DNA of 64,000 nucleotides, from contig CP137667.1 of the NCBI GenBank assembly GCA_037976565.1, positions 26,986,277 to 27,050,276 of the forward strand. The letters run 5' to 3'. Positions within the stretch are counted from its first letter, which is position 1; each line of letters starts with the position of its first letter. This DNA comes from Mesocentrotus franciscanus. Taxonomy: Eukaryota; Echinodermata; Echinoidea; Camarodonta; Strongylocentrotidae. Made by a program: the position numbers and the translations under genes. Under the pieces are notes generated by a model that did not search any database, was not told the DNA's origin, and worked only from the letters and a program-made list of their open reading frames with translations. Below are positions 1 to 10,336 of this stretch, in pieces.

Positions 1-960
1 TAGTAACAGTATGTTCACCCCAACCAGTCGTCCTAGATCTAGTTCAAATATGAGGCCTGTATTCCTATCTCACCTAAATAAGAGAGATAGTTCAACGGAA
101 AGACAAGAGTGGAAATGAGCGGCGCAAGGTCAAGAAAAGGAAGAGAAAAACAAGCTCTAGATCTAATTATGAAAAGGAAAAAAAGAGTTTGGAAAGAAAG
201 TGTTGAAAACAAGACAGAATCAGAAGGAGGGAGAAGAGTTATGAAAAGTAAAGTTGAAAATGAGACGGAAACAGTAAACATACCGACACCTCCACCAACA
301 CTAGTTGTCATTAAAACGGGAGTCGGTGAAGAAAATATCTGCTTGATTAGCCCAGTAAAAATCGTGAAGTATATCCACGAAAGACTAGGAGAAGTAACAA
401 AAGTGATAAAGCAAAATAAAAGTCTAAAAATTGTGTTTGTGTGCAAAAATGAAAAACAGGTTAACAAATTACTTGAAATGACAGATCTCGCAGGGACTCC
501 TGTCAAGATCACAATATCCCAAACCGCCCCAACATCCAAACGTGGAGTAATCCACAGGGTTGATAAACTAATCATGGATGAGGAACTACATGATTTATTG
601 AAAGAACAGGGGGTATCCCACGTAAAATGATTTATGAAAAGAATAGAAGGTCAGCTTGTTCCAACCCCATCCGTTCTACTTGTTTTTGAGAATAAAAACT
701 TCCCCAAAGAGGTAACATTTTTATATCATAGCTAGTACGTAGTGGATGATTATATACCCCCCGTAATGAGGTGTCATAGATGCCAGCAATTTGGGCACGT
801 CCAAAAATACTGTAAAGGTGAACTCAGATGTGTCCGATGTGGGGAAGGTCAAGAATATAACGTATGCCCCAACAAAACCCATCATGCTTTCGCTGTAAGC
901 AAAGTCATTCAGCCGCATTACATACCACGGATGTATATATTTTAAAGAGGCTAAAGAGAT
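1..960 (+). pseudogene. LINE ORF1 (gag-like, zinc-knuckle) remnant
   Basis: This is the nucleic-acid-binding ORF1 protein of a non-LTR retrotransposon, normally a chaperone for the element RNA. The main frame is open from the GTG/ATG at 109-117 to TGA at 628, continues past TAG at 733 and ends at 945. A basic, Lys/Arg-rich N-terminal part is followed near 772-870 by a CCHC zinc knuckle (C-x2-C-x4-H-x4-C) and a second Cys-rich knuckle. A third knuckle (CFRCKQSH) and a typical YHGC...KEAKEIQ tail can be read in the other two frames. Bases 2-115 are open in a different frame with coding-like composition, so the protein probably began before the window. At least four lesions make it non-functional. 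No endonuclease or RT follows; cassette DNA starts near 1070. Jockey/I/CR1-type gag is likely, clade uncertain. Confidence 0.75.
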
Positions 961-1069
961 ACAGAATGTGAGTCTCAAAAATAATTGGACTCACGCACAA
1001 GAAACCAAAAAATACCACCAGAAAAAAAAGGAAACAAAGACAATAGGACTCAAGAGGTTCACAAGGAAA

Positions 1070-1965
1070 ATACACATTACACACATTTAACAAATATTGA
1101 CTGTTGCTAAAATATCATAACTCCGTAAACTCATCTCCACTGCCACATGTGTTCATGAATTCATCATGGCATGGATATAAAGTACAAACACACATACATA
1201 CCTGTAAGGTTGACGCCTTTGCATTCAGTGTAGAATAGTACTCTTCCTGGAAATCCTTTCCACTTAGTGTCAGTTCAGTCAGGTTTGGCATGGAACACAA
1301 AGCATCTACGAGGTGATGTGAAGAGGGTGATGTGAAGAGGCTGATGTTGGACACCTTACACCTAGAAGCTTGAGAGGTTTAACCTAGAAGTATAAAAACA
1401 GTGATTCATACAAGTACATTTAATACCCGGGTACATATTTTAATTGAATGACTGCAAATATAACTGGGTTCTACAATATTACATGTGTGTGTATTGCTAT
1501 GCTCAGGTGACAAATGCTCTGGGCTTTATTGAGTCAAATACATAGGATTTTGGATAAGGGCTGGAAATAGGTTTGAGGTTAGGTTTAGTGATAGGAATAC
1601 TTTTTTGGTGCAGGGATAAAGTTAAGAATTTGGTTAGTGCTGGATAATATGCATTATACATGAATGTATATGTAGAGTTGAGTACATGTAAATGGCTTAA
1701 AATAAGTGCACTGTGATCTAGGTCTTTGTTCTTGTTTAGTGAGTTTTGAATCTGAAGTATACTTTGATACCACTTCCAGACCCATCATGACATAATTCCA
1801 ACCTTATGAATTGCTTTGAACTTAAAAATATAATTACAAAGATATTTGTATCCACTAGTAATCAAATAAACTTTTTATATTGAAATTGCATTACAACCAA
1901 AGTAGCAACCCAACACTCCCTTCCCTCCCCCAGAAAAAAATAGCTTACTTAAACACATCCAGTTT
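1070..1965 (-). repeat. LRR exon-intron cassette 1
   Basis: First copy of the repeated exon-intron cassette. It holds a minus-strand LRR exon with AT-rich intron DNA on both sides. The same intron text recurs near 9.4, 29, 33, 34 and 49 kb. It ends where the foldback composite at 1970-2705 interrupts it; cassette sequence resumes at about 2705. Confidence 0.8.
1202..1383 (-). pseudogene. LRR exon copy 1, broken by 14-bp duplication
   Basis: This minus-strand exon lies between an AG acceptor (exon begins at 1383) and a CAG|GTATG donor (exon ends at 1202). It is 182 bp, against 168 bp in intact copies. The extra 14 bp are a tandem duplication of GTGATGTGAAGAGG at about 1313-1340, which shifts the frame and gives an early stop when read from the acceptor. 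The 3' half still reads as an LRR (SMPNLTELTLSGKDF). In intact copies the exon encodes two 28-residue LRRs of NLR/RI type. As it stands it would truncate any protein that includes it. Confidence 0.85.
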
Positions 1966-1990
1966 GGCCGTGATCTGCCAAAACAACTTG

Positions 1991-2165
1991 GCCCGATGTC
2001 ACAAAGGAGGTTCGTAGACAAACCTAGGTTTATGTGCGTCATATGACGCATTTTGACGCGTTTGAGACCAAGGTTTGTCTGAACCTTGGTCTGAAACGCA
2101 TCGAAACCGTCATATGCTCACATAAACCTAGGTTTGTCGACAAACCCCCTTTGTGAGTTCGGGCC
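1991..2165. repeat. Long hairpin, ~85-bp arms
   Basis: Two imperfect arms with a very short loop run from GGCCCGA at 1991 to TCGGGCC at 2165. Both carry the motif GACAAACCTAGGTTTATGTG and an ACCAAGGTT segment near the loop. The structure is MITE-like with no coding capacity. Confidence 0.85.
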
Positions 2166-2407
2166 CTTATGTCTATTTCGATACTTCCGAGATATTAAAG
2201 ATTTTCAAATTTTACAGTTAAAAGTGTTCCTATTTCTCTCAAGTTGAATCATTTTTCAAGATATATTGTCTACATGTAGCATATATATTCTTTCACTATG
2301 TAGGGTAAAATTATTTATAAAAAAACCCTTTTTTCAATCTATGAATGATTTTGTAGAGATACGTTGTTTTGCCAGCACACGACTAACCCTGCATCTCTGG
2401 CATAATT

Positions 2408-2563
2408 TGGCAAAACAAGGTATGTCGATATGCACTCTTCACGCCGCTGCGCTGTGATCTGGCAAAACAACGTATGTCATTATGCACGCTCCGCGCTGCT
2501 GCGCTGTGATCTGGTAAAACAACGTATGTCAATATGCGCGCTCCGCAACGTTGCGCTTTGATT
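2408..2563. repeat. 52-bp tandem repeat, 3 units
   Basis: Three consecutive units begin with TGGCAAAACAA/TGGTAAAACAA at 2408, 2460 and 2512; a fourth partial start lies at 2564. Each contains GTATGTC and a GC-rich GCTGCGCTGTGATC-like end. The unit start equals the terminal repeat of the surrounding element. Confidence 0.85.
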
Positions 2564-3003
2564 TGGCAAAACATAGTATTCTAACCGGGACATAAATATT
2601 TTTAGCAAAACAATGTAAGTCGCAATACATTGTTCTGCCAGAATATTTGGATCAAAATGGGAAGGTCAAAAAATGACATACATTGTTTTGCCAGATCACA
2701 GCTGTGTTAGTATCCGTCAAAAACAAAACTACAATTTCTGAGGCAAACCTTTTAAAGTTAAGTTTTTTGCAGAACATATTTTCCACTCAGGCTAAATGAA
2801 TTCTCTTTCAAACACTGCACATGATAGACCCTCTTTTTAATAATTTCCTTCGTCTACAAAGACTTTGATATTTAAAAAAAAATTAAAAATTCTGGCATTG
2901 AAAATATGACTGTTGCTAAAATATTTTAACTCCTTAAACTCATCTCCACTGCCACATGTGTTCATGAATTCATCATGGCATGGATATAGACAAGAACACA
3001 TAC

Positions 3004-3297
3004 TAGTTAAATCATAACTGATTTTATTATTTACTATATAAATCTATGTATCTACCTATTATTGCTTAGTCCTCCAGACAAAGCAGTCATCGAAAAATTT
3101 AAAAAGTCACAGTTGTGCATACCCCACCCTGATATACCCTTCAGTCGCACTCTACATCCGCATGCAAACTTCCTCTCTCAAGCAGTCCCAGAGACAGACC
3201 AGGGACATGTTGTAAACAAGGAGAGGGGCCGGAGGGAGGGACATAGGTAGATACATAGATTTATATAGTAAATAATAAAATCTGTTATGATTTAACT
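3004..3297. repeat. Foldback unit derived from DIRS terminus
   Basis: Arms of about 54 bp at 3004-3057 and 3243-3297 are near-perfect inverted copies (TTTATTATTTACTATATAAA core). Between them, 3058-3190 closely matches the reverse complement of the DIRS right end (9190-9330), including GCTTAGTCCTCCAGACAAAG. It looks like a DIRS internal complementary region or a separate MITE built from a DIRS end. A piece of the arm also occurs at 33956-33988 and 34667-34699. Confidence 0.7.
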
Positions 3298-3298
3298 A

Positions 3299-3341
3299 AT
3301 TTACCACAATAAATCATATGTAACTACCTATTATTGCTTAG
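3299..3341 (+). repeat. DIRS left inverted terminal repeat
   Basis: ATTTACCACAATAAATCATA and the bases up to ATTATTGCTTAG are the reverse complement of 9316-9358 with a single visible mismatch. Beyond GCTTAG the two ends diverge. Confidence 0.85.
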
Positions 3342-3384
3342 ACCAACACAGATGAAAGCGGGAGGCATGTCCCAAACAAAAGGG

Positions 3385-4440
3385 TTAACGGGGAACTAAC
3401 GAAGAAGCCGCCAGCAAGGAGGTAGTAGCGAAACGTTCCTCACTTGCAGGAATATCTTTGAGATAACATGAAATAAAGGTATTTGGCGACAACCAAAAGG
3501 CAGCCTTCATAATATCATGAAGGGCAACACCATGAAACAAAGCCCAGGAGGTACTAATACCCCTGGTGTCATGCGCCCGAGGAGGCACACCTTCCGAGAG
3601 AGCCTCAGGGTCTGCGGCCTGAACCGCCTCATGATCCATCTAGAGATGGACTCCTTAGACGCAGGAGAGAAGGGTTCCCGCGTAATCAGAAATAACTGCT
3701 CATTCTTCCGAACACCTTTAGTCTTGTCCAAATACCACTTCAGAGCCCTAACCGGACACCAGACTTTGTCTTCAACTGAGGAGACACTGGACAAAGGACA
3801 AAGGAAAATCTCCACTGGACCCGATGAGATAGTTTGATTCTTAGCTAGGAAAGAAGGCTTGGGAATAAGTCTCACACCCTTCCTCTCCCAGCGAATGTGG
3901 CCCGGAGAAACGCAAAGGGCATGAAGCGTGCCTCTCCTCTGCCCGGACGCAATCGCAATTAAAAACAAAGTCTTGATTGTGAGGCAGTGCAGAGAAGCCT
4001 TGGCAAGGGGTTCAAAAGGAGGTTTAGATAAAGCCTCCAAAACCTTGGGCAGACTCCAGGGAGGAGCCAGCTTCTGTTGGGGCGGTCTCTCCAGAAAGAA
4101 GGACCGCAACAACATTGCTAGTCGAGGGGAGTTTGACACACTCGAGCCATCTGGGAAACCTGCATGGATAGCAGCAATGGCCGAGCGATAACCACGCAAC
4201 GTGGACAGAGATCTACCCTTGTCAAATAAAGAGATAAGAAAATCGGCTATGACACCAATAGACGCCATCCTGGGTACCACGTCAAGACCCTCACACCACT
4301 GGTGGAAGGCCTCTAACCTTGAGTTATACACCACTCTCGTCGAATCTCGGCGGCTCTTGATCAAAAACTGAGAGGCTCTCTCCGAGAGGCCCTCAGCTCT
4401 GGCAACCTCCCCGATAACGGCCAAGCGGTCGAATGGAGGA
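3385..4440 (-). pseudogene. DIRS tyrosine recombinase (one frameshift)
   Basis: This is the integrase of the DIRS element, joining its circular DNA copy to the genome through a phosphotyrosine intermediate. The N-terminal SAM-like core-binding part reads RVVYNSRLEAFHQWC...STLRGYRSAIAAIHAGF. The catalytic part has the first Arg in ASGQRRGTL, the HxxR box as HDTRG, then AFW and the nucleophile Tyr in ISCYLKD. A frameshift near 3625-3640 separates the HDTRG/Tyr end from the rest. The frame upstream to 4823 is open but overlaps the RNase H region in another frame, so the true domain starts at about 4440. All catalytic residues are present; only the frameshift prevents activity. Size and order match DIRS/Ngaro-type YRs. 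Confidence 0.88.
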
Positions 4441-6209
4441 CCGCTGGCCGTGGATGAAGTATCCCTGAGAGAGGTTGAGCCACCAAGTCCTCCTTCAGCG
4501 GAAGACAAAGCGGTTGACCCGCTAACAAATCCAGGAGGTCCGGAAACCACGACCTCCTCGGCCAATGAGGGGCGATCAACAGAACCCAAGCCCTGTCCGA
4601 CCTGATTTTCCTCAAGACCTGAGGAATCAAACCGAATGGGGAAACGATAACCCGGAGAGACCCCCAATGGAACGAGAAGGCGTCCAGTGCCCAAGCCTCT
4701 GGGTCTCGTACCCGAGAACAATATCTCGGGAGCCGATGATTGAACGGGAATGCGAACAGGTCGATCTTCAAAGGAGACCAGACCGAGAGAAGAAGATCGA
4801 ACACTTCCCAATGGAGGGCCCACTCCGAGGGAGGCACTCCCTGGACAGGAAATCTGCTACCAGATTGTCCTGGCCAGGAATAAACGATGCTACTGGCGTG
4901 ATCTCCACCTATCGACACCACCGCCACAGACGAGCAGCTAAGTCGTCCAGGGTGGAAGACCTCGTGCCGCCCTGTCGATTTATGTAGGCGGCCACAGTTG
5001 TATTGTCCGTGAGCAGCAGAACCGTGCGACCAAACAACAACCGTCTGAAATGGTGAAGCGGCGAACGCCGCCATCATTTCCAAAACATTGATGTGCGGAA
5101 GGACGGAAAATCCCAAGTCCCCGACACCATGTTGCCCAAACAGTGACCCCCACCCCAGGTGGGAGGCGTCCGTCGACAGGAGATCGAAGGCAGGGGCGCG
5201 AAAGGGCTTGCCCCGAGTCAAGAAGGCACTGTCCAACCAAGGAGCCAACAGAAGCTTGATCTCCTTTGGCAAAGGAACCCTGACCGAAAGGGAATCTACA
5301 CTCGGCCTGTAGAACCTCAGAAGATGCCTCTGAAAGGGCCTCATGAGCAGACGAACATCCTGAAAAACATCGACTAGGCTGGCCAAAAAGCCCAGCCACT
5401 GGAGCCACTGCCTGGCCGGAACTCTGCGGGAAAGCCGCAGGGACCGGGCCGCCTGGTAATGGACCGAACTCTGTCCCCACTGGGACGGGCCAACTGACTC
5501 GGAAAATCCAACTCCGCACCCAGATAAACCAACCTGCGGGCGGGAACAACTCGGTTGTCCCAGTTCACCAGGAACCCTAGTCCCTGTGTGACCTGCAGTA
5601 GAAGACTCAACTGCTCCCGAAGGCGAGACTCTGAACTTGCCACCAGGAGCCAATCGTCCAAATAAGCAAACAGCCTGAGCCCTTGCTTTCAAAGAAAGCC
5701 GTGAGGGCGAGAACCACTCGGGTAAAAACCGAGGTGCCGGCCTCAGGCCGAAAGGGAGGGCCTTGAATCTGTAGGTCTCTCCTCGAAAGGGCCCCCAGAA
5801 GATCCCTTGAAAGTGGATGGATGGGAATGGAAGTAGGCATCCTTGAGGTATCGAACCGCCAAATCCTCCGACCTAAAGAAGGAAGGATCGTTGCCAGGTG
5901 CTCCATGCGGAAGTGCATGGGAGCAATGTGCAGGTTGATCCTCTTCATGTTGAGGATCATCCTCAGTTTCCCCGAGCGCTTGGGGATGACAAAAACCGGA
6001 GAGACACTCAGACCAGGGTGGTCCGAGACTCGCTCTATGGCGCCCTTCTCCAGCAACATGAGAATCTTGTTTGAGATGTGTTGCTGGAAAGGCGGACAAT
6101 GGGCGGACGAACTCGAATGGCGCCGTTCGGGAGCGGCTCTACCAACTCTTTTTAGAAGCCCTCTCGCACGACTGAGAGCACGAAAGTGTCTTCGGTGATA
6201 GCTTCCCAA
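4361..6209 (-). pseudogene. DIRS reverse transcriptase-RNase H (frameshifted)
   Basis: This polyprotein would copy the element RNA and remove the template. From the N-terminus: a fingers region ending VFVIPKRSGKLRMILNMKRIN, a palm motif (YLKDAYFHIPIHP-like in one frame), FTRVVLALTAFF, the catalytic YLDD box at 5653-5664, then a GFLVNWDN...LVYLGAELDF thumb-side motif. RNase H follows with TDASHLGWG (about 5160-5185) and TDNTTVAAYINRQGG (about 4985-5020, another frame). A C-terminal block (SPLKIDLFAFPFNHRLPRYCSR) typical of the post-RNase H part of DIRS polyproteins runs to 4361. Pieces lie in at least three frames, so several indels disrupt the protein, but the motifs are well preserved. Confidence 0.85.
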
Positions 6210-6422
6210 GAGGGAAGGAACTCCCGGAGTCGTCCGCCGACTCGGCCTACAAGCGCTCGGGGCGAAACTTCAAAAGGGCCGCTTGGTCTGAGGGAAGGAC
6301 TTGGCGAACCGGACCACCCCAACCTCTAGCGAACCCCTGCCACGGCCCGAGCGGGACTGGGAGCGAAGCGGGCCAGCGCGGGCGGAGCCCTACGAGGCCT
6401 GAAATGGAGGCGGCGAGGAGCC

Positions 6423-8553
6423 TTAACGAACGCTGGCGTGAACCAGACACAGCAGATCTACCGGAGGTCTAGAACGACCCCTGGCCAAAGGCTGCGAGCG
6501 GAAATGACGAGCCAAATCAGCGGCCTGTTTACGCCTATCAATCTCCTTCTGCAGCATAGCCGTGAACTGACCACCACAAAGGAACTGTTCCGAGGAAGGA
6601 ATGCCTTCACACAAAGAAGGAATGTCCCGCTCCAACACCCCAAGCTCTGACAGCGCCAGCTGACGGCGCTGAGCGTCCACGATAGAAGTGCATGAAATCG
6701 ACGTCCACAAAAGGCCCGACAGTAACAAAAGGATATTCTGAAGTACCAACAAATCATCCGCCGAAATTCCCAACTCACTGGCTCTTGCCAAGAGACTGAC
6801 CAGAGAACCCATATAAGCCGAGAGACGGAGAGAAATCCCCGTCATCGACGAAATCAACTCAAGTGATTTATCCCGGTCCTTGTACGACTTCGCCTTGAGA
6901 TTGACTCCCAAGCGAAGCGCAACATTAACAAGATCAGGCGAAAGCTTCTTCGCAACAAAAAAGTTACGAGAAACCTCCGCAATGAAGGAAAAAGCAGAGC
7001 TTTGAGATCTCACATCCTGAAAAACCCCGATCGGGTCAACTGCAATCCTATCAAATTCAGTCTTAAATTCCTCAGGCAGGGGAAAAGAAGCCTGGGACGA
7101 ACGCTGTTTAAACAGCGAAGACGGAACACCAGCCCCAGCGCTGGGGCGAGAAAAGTATCAGGCAGATACTTCTCTAACAAAGCCCTCGCATCCGAGCCCA
7201 AACTCGAAAATTGTCCCGGACCTGAGTCCAGCTGCGAATCCTCCGAGACAACGGAGGCCGAGTCCCAGTCACCCTGGCGACCCCACGTGACCGAATCATA
7301 CGGCTGAGGCAAAACCCCCACTGAGGCAAACGACTCCTCACCCGGCGGAGCGCCGAGAGCAGCGGGCGCCGGAGAGACAAAACCTAGCCGAGAGTCGACA
7401 GTACGAGGTGACGATTCTGACGCCAAAACGGTAGCAGCCGAAAATTCAGAAAGGGACTCTGAATCAGACGGCAAAGACACGGTCTCCGCGACAACACTGG
7501 CCGGTGCACGGGGGAAGGCAGGCACCGAACCCGCTGACATACCAGGTGACAGACTTGACGCCAGAGAATGAGCGCCCGCGGAGACAGCTGGGGAGCCCAG
7601 CTGACCGAACATTTGCTCCATAAGAGCCCTGAGCTCTGCCTGCGCAGAACTCTAAAAGGAAGACACAGATGTCGATTCCTTTGTCTTCTTTGTTCTCTTT
7701 GTCCGCGAACCAGCCGAAGCGTGGCCGCTCACACTCTTCCGTTTCTTCCCCGTCGCAACGGGGGAGGAAGGGGACTTCTTGGTCTTGCTAGCTTTCTTCC
7801 GCCTAGCACCACAGTCAGATTGACTCAGGCCGTCTCGCCTCACTGAATCTAAGGACACAGTGAGCGAAACCTGCACGGTCAGTGTGACCGGGGGCCTCAC
7901 GCTGCACCGCTCCCTGAGAAGCTACAGCGAAGCCGCTACGGTCAGTGTGACCGGGGCCTGCTCGCTGTACAGTTCCGTGAGGAACATCAGCGAGACCCAT
8001 ACGGTCGGTGTGACCAGGGCCTGCTCGCTTCGGTGCTTCGCGAGAAGCCTTAGCGAGGCCAAGACCCTGGCGACCCACTGGGGCAAGAACAGGTACCCCA
8101 AACGTGGTCGCAGGAATGCTACCGAAATGAATCGGGTACGCAGGCCGGGTCTCCTTCACGCAAGAATGCGTGGCTCGTGCTTTGCACGGCTGTTGCCTTG
8201 CAACAGAGCCCCGGGCCGTGAAGCCCGGGGCCTCTACCGGACGGACAGACCCGCGAGAGCCACCAGTAGGAGTCTCTATATTCGGTGTAGTTGAATTTAT
8301 AGACCTCGACATACCTACGCCCGAGCGCAGCCCGCTGGCTGGCTGGCCTGGACGCGGTATCCGTCGGTACCTTACCATCGGGCAAAACTCCCGACACACC
8401 TGGCAAGAAATACCCGGTGTGTGGAGTTACCTGCCCCGAGCCTGTACTCGGGGTGCCCATACCTACCCCCCCTCCTGCCGCACCAAACCCACTCGCTAGT
8501 GAGGTGGTAGCAGCAACCGACACTGGGGGGCGTGAATCCACTCCAGAGTCCAT
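6423..8553 (-). pseudogene. DIRS gag-like ORF1 (frameshifted)
   Basis: This is the structural/RNA-binding protein at the 5' end of the DIRS element. A likely start is the ATG near 8553 (MDSGVDSRPP). The N-terminal part is low-complexity and Ser/Pro/Gly-rich; a 21-residue repeat (GPGHTDR core) lies near 7860-8065; a Lys/Arg-rich stretch (RRKKASKTKK, possible nuclear signal) lies near 7780-7810; an acidic Ser-rich linker and a conserved C-terminal domain follow (RRQLALSELGVLERDIPSL...KEIDRRKQAADLARHF, 6440-7013). Frames change near 8120, 7815 and 7140, so the copy is broken. No zinc knuckle is seen, as is common for DIRS gag. Confidence 0.75.
7860..8065 (-). repeat. 63-bp coding repeat in DIRS gag
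   Basis: The motif CGGTCAGTGTGACC recurs at 7876, 7939 and 8002, a 63-bp period (21 codons), so repeat gain or loss keeps the frame. It encodes three GPGHTDR-containing units. Confidence 0.8.
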
Positions 8554-9315
8554 CGGAACCTGTGGATAAAACAAACTTTCCAAGAACTCAAAACAACAAC
8601 AACAATAAGAAAGGTAACAACAGTTACTAAAAAAACCAAAAGTCAACAATCGACAATAAAACCGTCGATAAAACAAGCAACGAACAAGTCGCTACCAAAA
8701 AACGTTTATTTTAACTCTTAAAACAAACAATCAAAACGAAACAGCTCTAGCGAAGCTAAACAAAAGCTATGAATGGAAGAACGCTTATCTTAGCATGAAC
8801 AAAAGAACTTAAGGAGAACGCTTATCTTGGCGAACTCAAACAAAAGAAATCAACACACAGTGCGCACAACAAAGGATGCGCACCGAAACTAATCTACAAC
8901 CACAACCACACCCAGGTATACACAATAAAAAGTTCCTAAACACACACTACGTGAAAAGCCCCGGTACACAAATTACTGTGTCCGGGACCGAACTGAAAAA
9001 GGAAGTTCGATCGGCAAAATGATAACTAAAATCTTGCCAAAACAAAAGTGACTGAGGGTTAAAAAACCGAACCAAAATGTATACAAACAAATTGGAACTG
9101 GAAATTGACAGAAAAGAAGCACTCTAAAACGCTGCGAGGAGTAAAAAACTCCAATTTTGGCGCTGGTGACTTAACTGACTCCTTATCGAATGACTGCGAA
9201 AAAGAGAGAGGAAGTTTGCATGTGGACGTAGAGTGCGCGTGACTGAAGGGTATATCGGGGTGGGGTATGCACAACTGTGACTTTTTTATTTTTCGATGAC
9301 TGCTTTGTCTGGAGG

Positions 9316-9358
9316 ACTAAGCAATAATAGGTAGATACATATGATTTATTGTGGTAAA
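9316..9358 (-). repeat. DIRS right inverted terminal repeat
   Basis: Partner of 3299-3341. Immediately inside, about 9190-9315 is the sequence also present inverted at 3058-3190. Confidence 0.85.
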
Positions 9359-9363
9359 TATAC

Positions 9364-9441
9364 ATGTTAGGTTAATGCCTTTGCATTCAGGGTAGAAAAG
9401 AACTATTTGAAATCCTTTCCACTTAGTGTAAGTTCAGTCAA
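9364..9441 (-). pseudogene. LRR exon copy 2, partial (DIRS-split cassette)
   Basis: Only the 3' half of the exon remains. After TTCAGTCA at about 9440 the sequence jumps into intron text (ACTGCAAATATAAC), so the 5' half, the acceptor and some intron are deleted. The donor next to the DIRS end is changed (ACATGTAT instead of CAGGTATG). The left part of the same cassette is at 2705-3003. Confidence 0.8.
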
Positions 9442-10336
9442 CTGCAAATATAACTAGGTGCTCCAATATGGCTATGCTCAGGTGACAAATGCTCTGGGCT
9501 TTATTTAGGCAAATATATAGGATTTGGATAAGGGCTGCAAATGGGTTTGAGGTTAGGTTTAGTGATTGGTATACTTTTTTTGGTGCAGAGATAAAGTTAA
9601 GAATTTGGTTAGTGCAGGATAGTAAGCACAGAAAATTGTTGACGGAGCATGTGTCAAACAACAGGAAGACCGATAATTACAGCCATAGTGAATGGAAGGA
9701 ACGAATGCTTTGTCGATTATTTAGGCACATTTTAGACATTGCCTAAATGCTATATAATACATTAATGACGTAAAGTATGCATCATACATGAATGTAAATG
9801 TAGAGTGTGTACATGTAGCTTTACTTAGAATAAGTACGCTGTGATCTAGATCTATATCCTTGTTTAGTTGTATCAGGGAGAGTGTAATGGATGGAGATAC
9901 CGTCTCGAAAGAATTTCCTGAGGGAAAGATATTCAGGATTAACTTGGCGTAACAAGAAATGTAACCCTCTCCAGTTATCAAATCCATCAACAGCTGCCCT
10001 CATCAATGCACAGATTCCCTCTAAATCGCTAAATTACTCGAGAAAATCCAATCTGACTGTCGTAGACGAAGACCCGTAATTGAAAGCCGATAATCTGATC
10101 CAGTGGCTCGCTCCAGAGGTTCGCTTCATTTTATGTTCACACTCACGAGCTAGACCGCTCCTGTTGCTGGGGTAGCAAAGGTCAGCGAGTCAAATATTTC
10201 GCGCAGAATTTAAAACTGAGTAGAGTGCCTCATATTCTGCCATATTTTGTTATTTTTTATCATTCTATCGTTTTCCTTTTTCTTATGTTATTCTCTGTTT
10301 TTCCATCTTTCATCTTCTTTTCTATCTTTGAATTTT
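9442..10336. other. Cassette 2 intron, then unassigned and T-rich DNA
   Basis: 9442-9870 is cassette intron sequence. 9880-10200 has no recognisable feature; 10095-10180 shares a TTCACACTC..GAGCTAGA-type segment with 16720-16830. From about 10230 the T-rich minisatellite begins, into which element A is inserted. Confidence 0.6.

Larger units (their letters stand above)
1970..2705. mobile_element. Foldback/MITE-like composite in cassette
   Basis: The cassette is interrupted between ACTTAAACACATC (about 1965) and GTTAGTATCCGTC (about 2706); in the copy at 30610-30660 these lie close together. The insert starts with GTGATCTGCCAAAACAAC and ends with the inverse of that motif, so it has terminal inverted repeats. 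Inside are a long hairpin (1991-2165), a 52-bp tandem repeat (2408-2563) and further inverted copies of the motif at 2355-2375 and 2620-2700. No ORF is present. It is probably a non-autonomous DNA element; superfamily not assignable. Confidence 0.6.
3299..9358 (-). mobile_element. DIRS-like tyrosine-recombinase retrotransposon
   Basis: A 6.06-kb element on the minus strand with the order gag-like protein, RT plus RNase H, tyrosine recombinase. Its ends are inverted repeats of about 43 bp (3299-3341 against 9316-9358), with no LTRs, as in DIRS elements that integrate with a tyrosine recombinase instead of a DDE integrase. Each ORF is close to intact but interrupted by one or more frameshifts, so the copy is dead yet fairly young. 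It splits LRR cassette 2: sequence left of 3003 ends inside the splice-donor region (ACACATAC), and right of 9359 it resumes at the same exon. GC content is clearly higher than in the surroundings. Confidence 0.88.

Noticed and set aside
39..575. Long minus-strand frame opposite the LINE gag
   Set aside because: Shadow of the ORF1 remnant; hydrophobic, no motif.
2408..2563. CRISPR-like spaced repeat
   Set aside because: Plain 52-bp tandem repeat with no distinct spacers, in an animal genome.
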